DNA of 7,764 nucleotides from Deltaproteobacteria bacterium ADurb.Bin026 (GTDB lineage Bacteria; Desulfobacterota; Syntrophorhabdia; Syntrophorhabdales; Syntrophorhabdaceae): NCBI GenBank assembly GCA_002071245.1, contig MWEV01000087.1, forward strand, positions 1 through 7,764, written 5' to 3'. Shown piece after piece: positions 1-5,799 of the stretch. A program made the translations under genes and the position numbers. Below the pieces are notes generated by a model. The model made no database searches, was not told where the DNA came from, and saw only the letters and a program-made list of their open reading frames with translations. How positions within the stretch are numbered: position 1 is the stretch's first letter; every line of letters starts with the position of its first letter.

Positions 1-114
1 TTTTTATTTGTTCTAAATGTTATACATTTCAAAATAAAAATCAAGTAAATTGTGAAAAATATTACATGCGTTAAAACAAGTACTTAGCAGCATCAAAAAA
101 TCATTTCGCCAAAA

Positions 115-149
115 CTAAAACCCCGAACAAAGGTTGTTCGGGGTTTTAG
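115..149 (-). terminator. Rho-independent terminator of the dehydratase operon, probably bidirectional
   Basis: The stretch is a perfect inverted repeat. CTAAAACCCCGAACAA (115-130) pairs with TTGTTCGGGGTTTTAG (134-149), giving 16 base pairs around the 3-base loop AGG. Read on the minus strand it lies 23 bases after the TAG stop of the 406-residue dehydratase subunit, and its G+C core is followed by TTTTAG. The plus strand also runs from the stem into TTTT and then a second T-rich run (152-157), so it could stop rightward transcription from beyond the left edge as well. Both the stem and its position are seen directly; termination is inferred. Confidence 0.9.
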
Positions 150-171
150 ATGTTTTTTATAATTTTTATGC

Positions 172-1392
172 CTATTTTTCCTGAAGCCTGTCCAAGGTTT
201 CAAAATATGCCTCGATCCTTGTTCTAACCTGCGACTCAGCATAGAATCTCTGGTCACCCATATCACTTTCAAAAACAAGGGCAGGAATACCTGTCTTCTT
301 TGTCAGAATATCCTTAAGGGTGGGCACTGCGAAAGAAACCGCTTTACAACTCCTGTTCATAAACATTATCATTCCATTCATCGAATATCTCTTGAAAAGA
401 TCCATTGCCATATCAACCCTGTCTTCTATGGTTGAATTTGAAAATCTCGATACATAGTTTTCTGCAAGTGTCACAAGGGGATCCTTATCAAGATCAAATT
501 CAAAACTCCATGCATGAACATACAGCGATGTCAAGATAACCCCACCATAAGAACCAAGAAGCTTTGCGTGGTCGCTAAACTTAAACCATACAGGGAGATT
601 TTCCCAGTACAAACGATATTTTTCTTTTTCTTTCGGAAGCACACCGATACCCTGGTCTACTTTGGCCTGGATTTCATCACAGAGCGTCTGATAATAATCA
701 ACACACTCCTGAGTACCCCTTCTGTAAACAGCTATCGCCATACCGATCAAGGCATCGAATATGCTGATTGGTGATGGTTTATATTGCGCCATGTCAAGAA
801 ACTTTTTATAAAGGATACTTGACTGGGCAGAATATTTCATTACCTCTTTTAGCCTGTCATAATCAAATTTCTTTTTTGTCAAATCCTCGAGGAAACTTAT
901 CAATTCCTTTAATTGAAGCACACAGTATTTGACAATCTCTTCCCTTGCCTTTTTGTCCATGATGTGCTCGGGCGTATCAAAGACAAAGACTGGCAGATTC
1001 CCCTTTCTCGCCAGTACCTGGAACCACTTGGTCAGCGTAAAACACTGTGCATTGCATGCGAGAAAAAGGTCAGGATCAGGTATCCCCTTTGTAACCGTTA
1101 TACCAGATTTTCTGTATGCCAAGTCGCTACGGGCATATGCACATAGATGGCTTGTATACCCCATATTTTCTGTTATGCTGCAAAGCTCTATGCCTTTCTT
1201 TGCTGTCAAGTTTGCGACAGAGTGGTTCTCAGGATAGATCGGGATTATATCGTGTGCAACAAAGATCTCAACAGGCGATATCGCTGTAGAATAACCAATC
1301 AATTTACCAAGTTCATGGGCATGAAAGGCCTCATCCATATACTCTTCAGTAATCTTTTTTGACAATTGTCTTGATGTTAATTTTTCGCTCAT
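172..1392 (-). CDS. 2-hydroxyacyl-CoA dehydratase / benzoyl-CoA reductase family protein, larger subunit (BcrB/HgdB-like)
   Basis: This 406-residue protein belongs to the family (HgdA/B, FldB/C, BcrB/C) whose paired FeS subunits use a low-potential electron for radical dehydration of 2-hydroxyacyl-CoA or reduction of aryl-CoA. Supporting motifs are S-P-V-E-I (39-43), P-E-N-H (54-57), C84-A-Y-A-R, A-C113-N-A-Q-C117, C349, and a C-terminal block G-D-Q-R ... Q-V-R-T-R-I-E-A (about 379-394). C84, C113 or C117, and C349 are the likely ligands of a [4Fe-4S] cluster. No signal peptide or membrane segment is seen, so it should be cytoplasmic. The ATG overlaps the stop of the upstream subunit gene by 4 bases (ATGA). 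AAAGGGGG at 1406-1399 (minus strand), six bases before the ATG, supports this start. The order smaller-then-larger subunit resembles bcrC-bcrB. No ATPase activator follows; the terminator comes next. The family call is firm. The substrate (aromatic acyl-CoA, 2-hydroxyglutaryl-CoA, phenyllactyl-CoA or another) cannot be read from the sequence. Confidence 0.9.
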   Translation of the reverse strand: MSEKLTSRQLSKKITEEYMDEAFHAHELGKLIGYSTAISPVEIFVAHDIIPIYPENHSVANLTAKKGIELCSITENMGYTSHLCAYARSDLAYRKSGITVTKGIPDPDLFLACNAQCFTLTKWFQVLARKGNLPVFVFDTPEHIMDKKAREEIVKYCVLQLKELISFLEDLTKKKFDYDRLKEVMKYSAQSSILYKKFLDMAQYKPSPISIFDALIGMAIAVYRRGTQECVDYYQTLCDEIQAKVDQGIGVLPKEKEKYRLYWENLPVWFKFSDHAKLLGSYGGVILTSLYVHAWSFEFDLDKDPLVTLAENYVSRFSNSTIEDRVDMAMDLFKRYSMNGMIMFMNRSCKAVSFAVPTLKDILTKKTGIPALVFESDMGDQRFYAESQVRTRIEAYFETLDRLQEK

Positions 1393-2522
1393 AAGGAGCC
1401 CCCTTTCAAGGATTCAAAGAATGCCTGTAACCTTGTTCTCACGTGTGAAAGAGACAATGTCTGGTATTCTGTATCCAATACATGAATCGGAATACCCTCC
1501 TGTTTAATCATGTTCTTGAGGTCGGGTAAATCATATTCCTGTGATTCGCAGAATTCAATATGGACATAGACAACCGCCTCTGCTTTTGTCTCTTGATAAA
1601 GAGCCTTGACTTCTTCATAATTTCTGTAAACGTCATCATGGATCGGCGTAAAAAATCCCCTCTTGAAATGTCTTTCGGTAAGAGCATCAATAGGGTTGCC
1701 CCCTGTATTTACAACACCCTGAATATATCTCGTTCCAACAAGAAGGGTATCACCAACGATATTCAGTTTTATCTCATCAAAAAGGTCATAAATCTCTGGA
1801 GGGTCGCATGTAATTCCAACAAGCACTATATCGGTATAGCCCTTTCCATTTTCAGCTTTAAGGCTATCCTTTATTTTTTTGAGGGATTTATTAAATTCTA
1901 ATTTGTCTACCTGCTGTGACAATTTCATCATCGCAAACAACTCTTTATTGGTCAATGCAGCAGGGTTTTTCTTCTTGATGTCGTATATTTCCTTAAGCAG
2001 CATCTTGTTTTCGTTGTGTACCTTTATTGCTTCGTTTAAATCATTATCGGTTATCATCTTGCCTGACCATTTGGAAAGAGATGCAATTATCCTCTCTATC
2101 TCCTCCTTTACCCAGTAACGGGCGCTTGGTCTGTCTGCCTGTCGTGGCGCAAGATAACTTTCAACATATTTATCTGGAAAATTGATCCGCCATATATCAG
2201 ACAGATGCTGTGTTGTATCACATACCTGTGGCAGGACATAACCATCAAAGATATCCCCCTCATAACTCAGCACAAGCTCAAGATTACTCCTTGCAAGCGA
2301 GCAAGCATTATCCGGCAAATGACTCGGAGCCTCCTTTAAAGGCCTGTTTGTTCCCATAAGTGTTACAGGAAGAAAGCCAAAGGCGTAAATCACCTCCTCC
2401 GGAACATCAGCAAACGTACTTCCTACCGCCCTTTTTCCTGTATCCTTAACCCACTGTCTTATCGACGGATACGGATCTTTGGCGTGGTCCACAATTTCTT
2501 TAAGGCTTAAGCTGTCCCACAT
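1389..2522 (-). CDS. 2-hydroxyacyl-CoA dehydratase / benzoyl-CoA reductase family protein, smaller subunit (BcrC-like)
   Basis: This 377-residue protein is the first gene of the two-gene operon and the presumed heterodimer partner of the 406-residue protein. It carries the family's three spaced cysteines: C74 in D-N-A-C-S-L-A-R, C101 in Q-V-C-D-T-T, and C325 in E-F-C-E-S-Q-E-Y-D-L-P. The last lies in the typical C-terminal segment that continues to G-I-P-I-H-V-L-D-T-E-Y (about 343-353) and R-T-R-L-Q-A-F-F-E (362-370). These three cysteines are the expected [4Fe-4S] ligands in this family. The length fits BcrC and HgdB-type subunits, roughly 375-385 residues. A lysine-rich, probably helical segment (about 175-230) sits between the two halves. 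The ATG is preceded by GGAGGA (minus strand 2531-2526) with a 3-base gap, and a consensus promoter lies just upstream. The protein should be cytoplasmic and oxygen-sensitive. The substrate is unknown, and a reductase role and a dehydratase role are both possible. Confidence 0.9.
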   Translation of the reverse strand: MWDSLSLKEIVDHAKDPYPSIRQWVKDTGKRAVGSTFADVPEEVIYAFGFLPVTLMGTNRPLKEAPSHLPDNACSLARSNLELVLSYEGDIFDGYVLPQVCDTTQHLSDIWRINFPDKYVESYLAPRQADRPSARYWVKEEIERIIASLSKWSGKMITDNDLNEAIKVHNENKMLLKEIYDIKKKNPAALTNKELFAMMKLSQQVDKLEFNKSLKKIKDSLKAENGKGYTDIVLVGITCDPPEIYDLFDEIKLNIVGDTLLVGTRYIQGVVNTGGNPIDALTERHFKRGFFTPIHDDVYRNYEEVKALYQETKAEAVVYVHIEFCESQEYDLPDLKNMIKQEGIPIHVLDTEYQTLSLSHVRTRLQAFFESLKGGSL

Positions 2523-2555
2523 AAGTCCTCCAGGTTATAATGAAAAATTTCACAT

Positions 2556-2585
2556 ATTATAAAAAATCCGCTTTCTTTTTGTCAA
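2556..2585 (-). promoter_or_regulatory. Sigma-70-type promoter of the dehydratase operon
   Basis: On the minus strand a -35 box TTGACA (2585-2580) is followed by an 18-base spacer and a -10 box TATAAT (2561-2556). Both hexamers match the consensus exactly. Transcription would start near 2549, leaving a leader of about 27 bases that contains the GGAGGA ribosome-binding site. No operator palindrome is obvious around it. The boxes are seen directly; activity is inferred. Confidence 0.82.
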
Positions 2586-2747
2586 GAATTCAATTTGATT
2601 TTTGAAAAAACCTCGGCTTAAAAAATTATCGAAACATCATCATGTCCACCATTTTATAAGCTTTCAGCAATATCAGCATCACATGTAAACAACAAAACCG
2701 TCTTCCATATTAGCGGTGTGCTTTCGAACATATTTCACATTGCTCTG

Positions 2748-2774
2748 TTATATGCAAGCATGCCTTTATATGCA
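2748..2774. repeat. Pair of 9-base direct repeats (TTATATGCA) 18 bases apart
   Basis: TTATATGCA occurs at 2748-2756 and again at 2766-2774, start to start 18 bases, a little under two DNA turns. Such a pair could be a regulator site for either divergent unit. In AT-rich intergenic DNA it could also be chance. Confidence 0.3.
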
Positions 2775-2845
2775 TAATAACCTTACTGTGGTCTCACAGA
2801 AGAATAGCAACCAAAAGCTATCTGTTGTATTTAATGGGAATTTAC

Positions 2846-2873
2846 TTGATTATTTGGGAAAAAATAATAGAAT
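2846..2873 (+). promoter_or_regulatory. Possible promoter of xerC-hslVU, giving a near-leaderless transcript
   Basis: TTGATT (2846-2851, 4 of 6 matches to TTGACA) is followed by a 16-base spacer and TAGAAT (2868-2873, 5 of 6 matches to TATAAT). The predicted start lies near 2880, about three bases before the xerC ATG at 2883. That agrees with the lack of any Shine-Dalgarno sequence in front of this ATG. AT-rich DNA yields such matches by chance, so this is a candidate only. Confidence 0.4.
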
Positions 2874-2882
2874 AATATCGTT

Positions 2883-3776
2883 ATGGACAAACACAGGATC
2901 AAAGTCGCTGCAAAAGAATTTTACAAATACCTCGAACTTGAAAAAGGCGCCCCCCTTAATACACAAAAGGCATATAAGGGCGATATCAGAGATTTTATAA
3001 GGTTCATTGAAAAAAGTTCATTTGAAATAATAGACCACAATGTCATCAGGGCTTATATTGTAAACATCTATAAAACAATAAAGAAATCCTCTCTTGCAAG
3101 AAAGGTCTCCTCAATAAAGATGTTTTTCAGATTCATGAAGAAAAAAAGATATATTGATGAAAATACAGCGCTTGTCATTAAAAACCCGAAAATAGAAAAA
3201 CATCTACCTAAATTTTACACAATTGACGAGATGTTTCACTTTCTCGACTACCTTCCGAAAGAAGGCTGGTTGAATATCCGCAACCGCGCAATATTTGAAC
3301 TCATGTATTCCACAGGTATGAGAGCACAAGAGGTTCTAAATCTCGACACAGAAGATCTGCACATAGATGGGATGTGGGTTAAAGCAAAAGGCAAAGGCGG
3401 CAAAGAAAGGGTGCTCCCCTTCGGCAACAAGGCAAAACGTGCCATTGAAGAATATTTGGAAGTAAGAAAAAACACACCTGTTGGAAATCATGTATCAAAA
3501 GGTCCTCTTTTCATAAATAATCATGGGACAAGACTGTCGTATAGGGGATTGCTGAGTATTATGAAAAAACATCAAATAAACGCACATCTGTTTAAGAACC
3601 TTGCGCTCCATGGAATAAGACATTCCTTTGCAACCCATATGCTTGACAGCGGGGCAGATCTGAGAAGTATTCAGGAACTGCTTGGCCACTCAAAGTTATC
3701 GACAACCCAGAAATATACTCACATCTCCACCGACAAATTGATGGAGATATACGACAAATCTCATCCGAGAAGGTAA
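2883..3776 (+). CDS. xerC: Site-specific tyrosine recombinase XerC/XerD
   Basis: This 297-residue integrase-family recombinase has the usual Xer length of about 300. Such enzymes resolve chromosome dimers by strand exchange at dif during replication termination. An N-terminal SAM-like DNA-binding domain (about 5-88) contains L-N-T-Q-K-A-Y. The catalytic domain (about 108-290) has the full active-site set: R147 in T-G-M-R, the hairpin lysine in G-K-G-G-K-E-R (K171), H243-G-I-R246-H, H269 in L-L-G-H, and nucleophile Y278 in Q-K-Y-T-H. The ATG at 2883 is the only sensible start: an in-frame TAG lies at 2868-2870 and no other start codon intervenes. No Shine-Dalgarno is present. The stop is three bases before hslV, so the three genes are likely co-transcribed, as in the codV-clpQ-clpY operon of Bacillus subtilis. 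That neighbourhood favours the name xerC over xerD or a phage integrase, but the C/D distinction is not certain. Confidence 0.9.
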   Translation: MDKHRIKVAAKEFYKYLELEKGAPLNTQKAYKGDIRDFIRFIEKSSFEIIDHNVIRAYIVNIYKTIKKSSLARKVSSIKMFFRFMKKKRYIDENTALVIKNPKIEKHLPKFYTIDEMFHFLDYLPKEGWLNIRNRAIFELMYSTGMRAQEVLNLDTEDLHIDGMWVKAKGKGGKERVLPFGNKAKRAIEEYLEVRKNTPVGNHVSKGPLFINNHGTRLSYRGLLSIMKKHQINAHLFKNLALHGIRHSFATHMLDSGADLRSIQELLGHSKLSTTQKYTHISTDKLMEIYDKSHPRR

Positions 3777-3779
3777 TAT

Positions 3780-4304
3780 ATGGAAGCAACAACAGTAATA
3801 TGTGTAAGACACAAGGGAAACGTTTCTATTGGCGGCGACGGACAAGTCACTATGCATGCAACAATTGTAAAACACACCGCAAAAAAGGTAAGAAAACTCT
3901 ATAAAGATAGATGCCTAGCAGGTTTTGCAGGCGCAACAGCAGATGCTTTTACCCTTTTTGAAAGATTCGAAAAGAAACTCGAACAATTCAACGGTAATAT
4001 CACAAGGGCGTCTGTCGAATTGGCAAAAGACTGGAGAACAGACCGTTCACTCAGGAGGCTTGAGGCTTTAATGATAGTTGCAGATACAGAACATACATTC
4101 ATTCTCTCCGGCACCGGTGACGTTGTGGAACCGGATGACGGAGTAGCAGCTATAGGTTCAGGTGGCGCATATGCACAAGCAGCCGCGAAGGCACTTGTTA
4201 AATATACAGACATGACTGCCTCTGAAATCGTAAAAGAGTCGATGCTGATTGCCTCAGAGATATGCATATATACAAATGAAAGGATCATCGTCGAGGAGCT
4301 ATAA
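3780..4304 (+). CDS. hslV: ATP-dependent protease subunit HslV (ClpQ)
   Basis: This 174-residue protein is the N-terminal-threonine peptidase that forms the double-hexamer core of the HslVU (ClpQY) cytoplasmic protease, a bacterial relative of proteasome beta subunits. The start M-E-A-T-T-V aligns with the family's mature T-T-I/V end. The catalytic threonine is therefore T4, and M-E-A is a short propeptide to be removed. Other active-site residues are in place: D20 in G-G-D-G-Q-V (mature D17), K36 in K-K-V-R-K-L (mature K33), G48 in A-G-F-A-G, and the serine of I-G-S-G-G (S127). The family blocks A-D-A-F-T-L-F-E-R-F-E (54-64) and L-A-K-D-W-R-T-D (81-88) are intact. GAGAAGG (3767-3773), six bases before the ATG, is a good ribosome-binding site inside the end of xerC. 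The stop abuts the hslU ATG with no gap, as expected for translational coupling of the two partners. Confidence 0.97.
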   Translation: MEATTVICVRHKGNVSIGGDGQVTMHATIVKHTAKKVRKLYKDRCLAGFAGATADAFTLFERFEKKLEQFNGNITRASVELAKDWRTDRSLRRLEALMIVADTEHTFILSGTGDVVEPDDGVAAIGSGGAYAQAAAKALVKYTDMTASEIVKESMLIASEICIYTNERIIVEEL

Positions 4305-5639
4305 ATGAAAACATTGACACCCAGGGAGATTATGGAAGAACTGAACCGCTATATAATCGGACAGGAGAAGGCAAAAAAGGCTGTATCTGTCGCTTTAAGA
4401 AACAGATGGAGAAGACAGATGATACCCAAAGATTTAAGGGATGAGGTAGCCCCAAAAAACATAATCATGATAGGACCTACAGGGGTTGGAAAAACTGAAA
4501 TAGCAAGACGTCTTGCAAAGCTTGCCAATTCACCCTTTTTGAAAATTGAAGCTACCAAGTTTACAGAGGTTGGCTATGTGGGAAGGGATGTTGAATCAAT
4601 GATAAGAGATCTTACAGAATTATCCATAAACATGGTGAAAAAGGAGGAACAGGAGTCAGTAAAAGAAAAGGCTGCGATCATGGCAGAAGAAAGAATTCTT
4701 TACATTCTCTTGCCGGCGCCTAAAAGACAGGCAGATACACAAAACAATAACGAAGTCGAAGACCATTCAAGGGAAAAGCTGAGGGCACGGTTTAGGGATG
4801 GCAAATTGAATGAAAAACTCGTAGAACTCGACATGCCTGAAAGGGCGTTGCCTATCATAGAGGTATTTTCCGCGCAGGGCATGGAAGAGATGGATATGCA
4901 GATAAGGGACCTGTTTGGCAACATACTGCCAAAAAAGACAAAGAAGAGAAAGGTCAAGATCAAAGATGCCTATGAATTTTTAATACAGGAAGAGTCAAAA
5001 AAGCTGATCGATATGGATAAGGTTGTCAAGGATGCCATCGAAAGGATTGAGCAGTCCGGTATTATTTTTCTTGACGAAATCGACAAGATTGCAAGCAGGG
5101 ATCAGATACATGGTCCTGACGTATCAAGGGAAGGTGTCCAGAGGGATATCCTGCCGATAGTAGAAGGAACTACAGTTACCACAAAATATGGAATGGTAAA
5201 AACAGACCATATATTGTTTATAGCAGCAGGTGCTTTTCATATGTCTAAGCCTTCGGATTTGATCCCAGAATTGCAGGGCAGATTCCCCATAAGGGTTAAC
5301 CTCGACCCACTTACAAAAGATGATTTTTACAGAATCATAACTGAACCAGATAACGCCCTGATAAAACAATATAAAGCACTTCTGAATACAGAAAACATAA
5401 ATCTCGAATTCGAGGAAGAGGCAATAAAAGAAATAACAGAGATTTCGCAAAAGATAAATGAGATGACAGAGAATATCGGCGCAAGAAGACTTTATACTGT
5501 TATGGAAAAATTGCTCGAAGACATATCTTATTCAGCCCCGGATATGAAGGAAAAAGAAATTGTCATAACAAAAGAATATGTTAGGGAAAAGCTTGGAGAG
5601 TTTCTCGAAAAGGAAGACTTGAGCAGATACATATTATAA
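4305..5639 (+). CDS. hslU: ATP-dependent protease ATPase subunit HslU (ClpY)
   Basis: This 444-residue AAA+ unfoldase is essentially full family length (443 in E. coli). It forms a hexameric ring that unfolds substrates and feeds them into HslV. Domains in order are the N-terminal T-P-R-E-I and Y-I-I-G-Q (16-20), Walker A G-P-T-G-V-G-K-T (57-64), the pore loop G-Y-V-G (90-93), and a charged intermediate (I) domain (about 110-240). Then come Walker B I-I-F-L-D-E-I-D (253-260), arginine finger R326 in L-Q-G-R-F-P-I-R, and sensor 2 R394 in G-A-R-R. The C-terminus D-L-S-R-Y-I-L is the conserved tail that docks into HslV and activates it. The ATG directly follows the hslV stop. GAGGAG (4293-4298), within the last hslV codons and six bases upstream, is its ribosome-binding site. 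Nothing looks damaged. Confidence 0.98.
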   Translation: MKTLTPREIMEELNRYIIGQEKAKKAVSVALRNRWRRQMIPKDLRDEVAPKNIIMIGPTGVGKTEIARRLAKLANSPFLKIEATKFTEVGYVGRDVESMIRDLTELSINMVKKEEQESVKEKAAIMAEERILYILLPAPKRQADTQNNNEVEDHSREKLRARFRDGKLNEKLVELDMPERALPIIEVFSAQGMEEMDMQIRDLFGNILPKKTKKRKVKIKDAYEFLIQEESKKLIDMDKVVKDAIERIEQSGIIFLDEIDKIASRDQIHGPDVSREGVQRDILPIVEGTTVTTKYGMVKTDHILFIAAGAFHMSKPSDLIPELQGRFPIRVNLDPLTKDDFYRIITEPDNALIKQYKALLNTENINLEFEEEAIKEITEISQKINEMTENIGARRLYTVMEKLLEDISYSAPDMKEKEIVITKEYVREKLGEFLEKEDLSRYIL

Positions 5640-5647
5640 TGCAGGAA

Positions 5648-5768
5648 TCGAGGGTTTGAAGCTTAGAGGGCCAGAGGGTTGGCTAAACTCCAACCTTTCA
5701 ATCGTCTAACCATACGGGAAGACAGGGGTAAAGCGAAAAACCAAACCATTGCCACTCAAATCCCTCGA
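5648..5768. repeat. Imperfect inverted repeat spanning the hslU-argB gap
   Basis: TCGAGGGTTTGA (5648-5659) is complementary to TCAAATCCCTCGA (5756-5768) apart from one bulged T at 5761, making 12 pairs across a 96-base interior. The motif GAGGG recurs at 5650, 5666 and 5674. A smaller hairpin with a 9-bp stem including two G-T wobbles (5674-5682 with 5690-5698, loop CTAAACT) lies inside. The small hairpin lacks a following T-run, so it is at best a weak terminator. The structure may be a remnant of a dispersed intergenic repeat or an mRNA processing or folding element. Confidence 0.5.
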
Positions 5769-5778
5769 ACCCTTTAAA
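5749..5778 (+). promoter_or_regulatory. Possible promoter for argB-argD
   Basis: TTGCCA (5749-5754, 5 of 6 matches to a -35 box) is followed by an 18-base spacer and TTTAAA (5773-5778, 4 of 6 matches to a -10 box). Transcription would start near 5785, about 15 bases before the argB ATG. The right arm of the inverted repeat sits in the spacer. No clear ArgR operator (TGAAT/ATTCA palindrome) is visible. This is weak evidence. Confidence 0.3.
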
Positions 5779-5790
5779 CATATTAACTTA

Positions 5791-5796
5791 GAGGAG
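5791..5796 (+). promoter_or_regulatory. argB ribosome-binding site that decides the start
   Basis: GAGGAG lies three bases before the ATG at 5800, slightly closer than usual. A TTG at 5749 in the same frame would add 17 residues (beginning M-P-L-K-S-L) that do not look like the ArgB N-terminus, and that TTG has no clear ribosome-binding site. ATG 5800 is therefore preferred. Confidence 0.75.
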
Positions 5797-5799
5797 AAT

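Larger units (their letters stand above)
2523..2882. other. 360-base divergent intergenic region
   Basis: This AT-rich stretch separates the leftward dehydratase operon from the rightward xerC block. Next to the left gene it holds the consensus promoter, and next to xerC a probable promoter. Between them is a pair of 9-base direct repeats, TTATATGCA, at 2748-2756 and 2766-2774, with GCATGC (2758-2763) between the copies and the palindrome TATGCATA (2769-2776) over the second. I see no tRNA, terminator hairpin, dif-like site or convincing small gene. A reading frame starting at 2716 runs into xerC in another frame and looks spurious. Confidence 0.6.

Noticed and set aside
15..29. A small palindrome AAATGT-TAT-ACATTT near the left edge with a loose leftward promoter-like sequence
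   Set aside because: The arms are only six bases in very AT-rich DNA, the -35/-10 matches have poor spacing, and no gene is visible to be controlled.
2748..2783. A possible dif site next to xerC (TATGCATAATAA resembles half of dif)
   Set aside because: A dif site needs two 11-base binding arms around a 6-base centre. Only a partial half-match is present and no second arm is seen.
2716..3000. A 94-codon plus-strand frame overlapping the start of xerC
   Set aside because: It overlaps xerC in another frame, has no recognisable domain or good ribosome-binding site, and its tail is a frame-shifted reading of xerC codons.
3899..4288. A 129-codon minus-strand frame opposite hslV
   Set aside because: It lies wholly inside a well-conserved gene, its composition is serine/alanine-rich as expected from antisense reading, and no ribosome-binding site or family motif was found.
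5674..5698. Hairpin after hslU as a rho-independent terminator
   Set aside because: The stem contains two G-T wobbles and is not followed by a T-run, so it does not meet the usual pattern.
5749..5799. A TTG-started extension of argB by 17 residues
   Set aside because: The ATG at 5800 has GAGGAG just upstream and gives the normal ArgB N-terminus. The extension encodes unconserved sequence derived from the inverted-repeat region.
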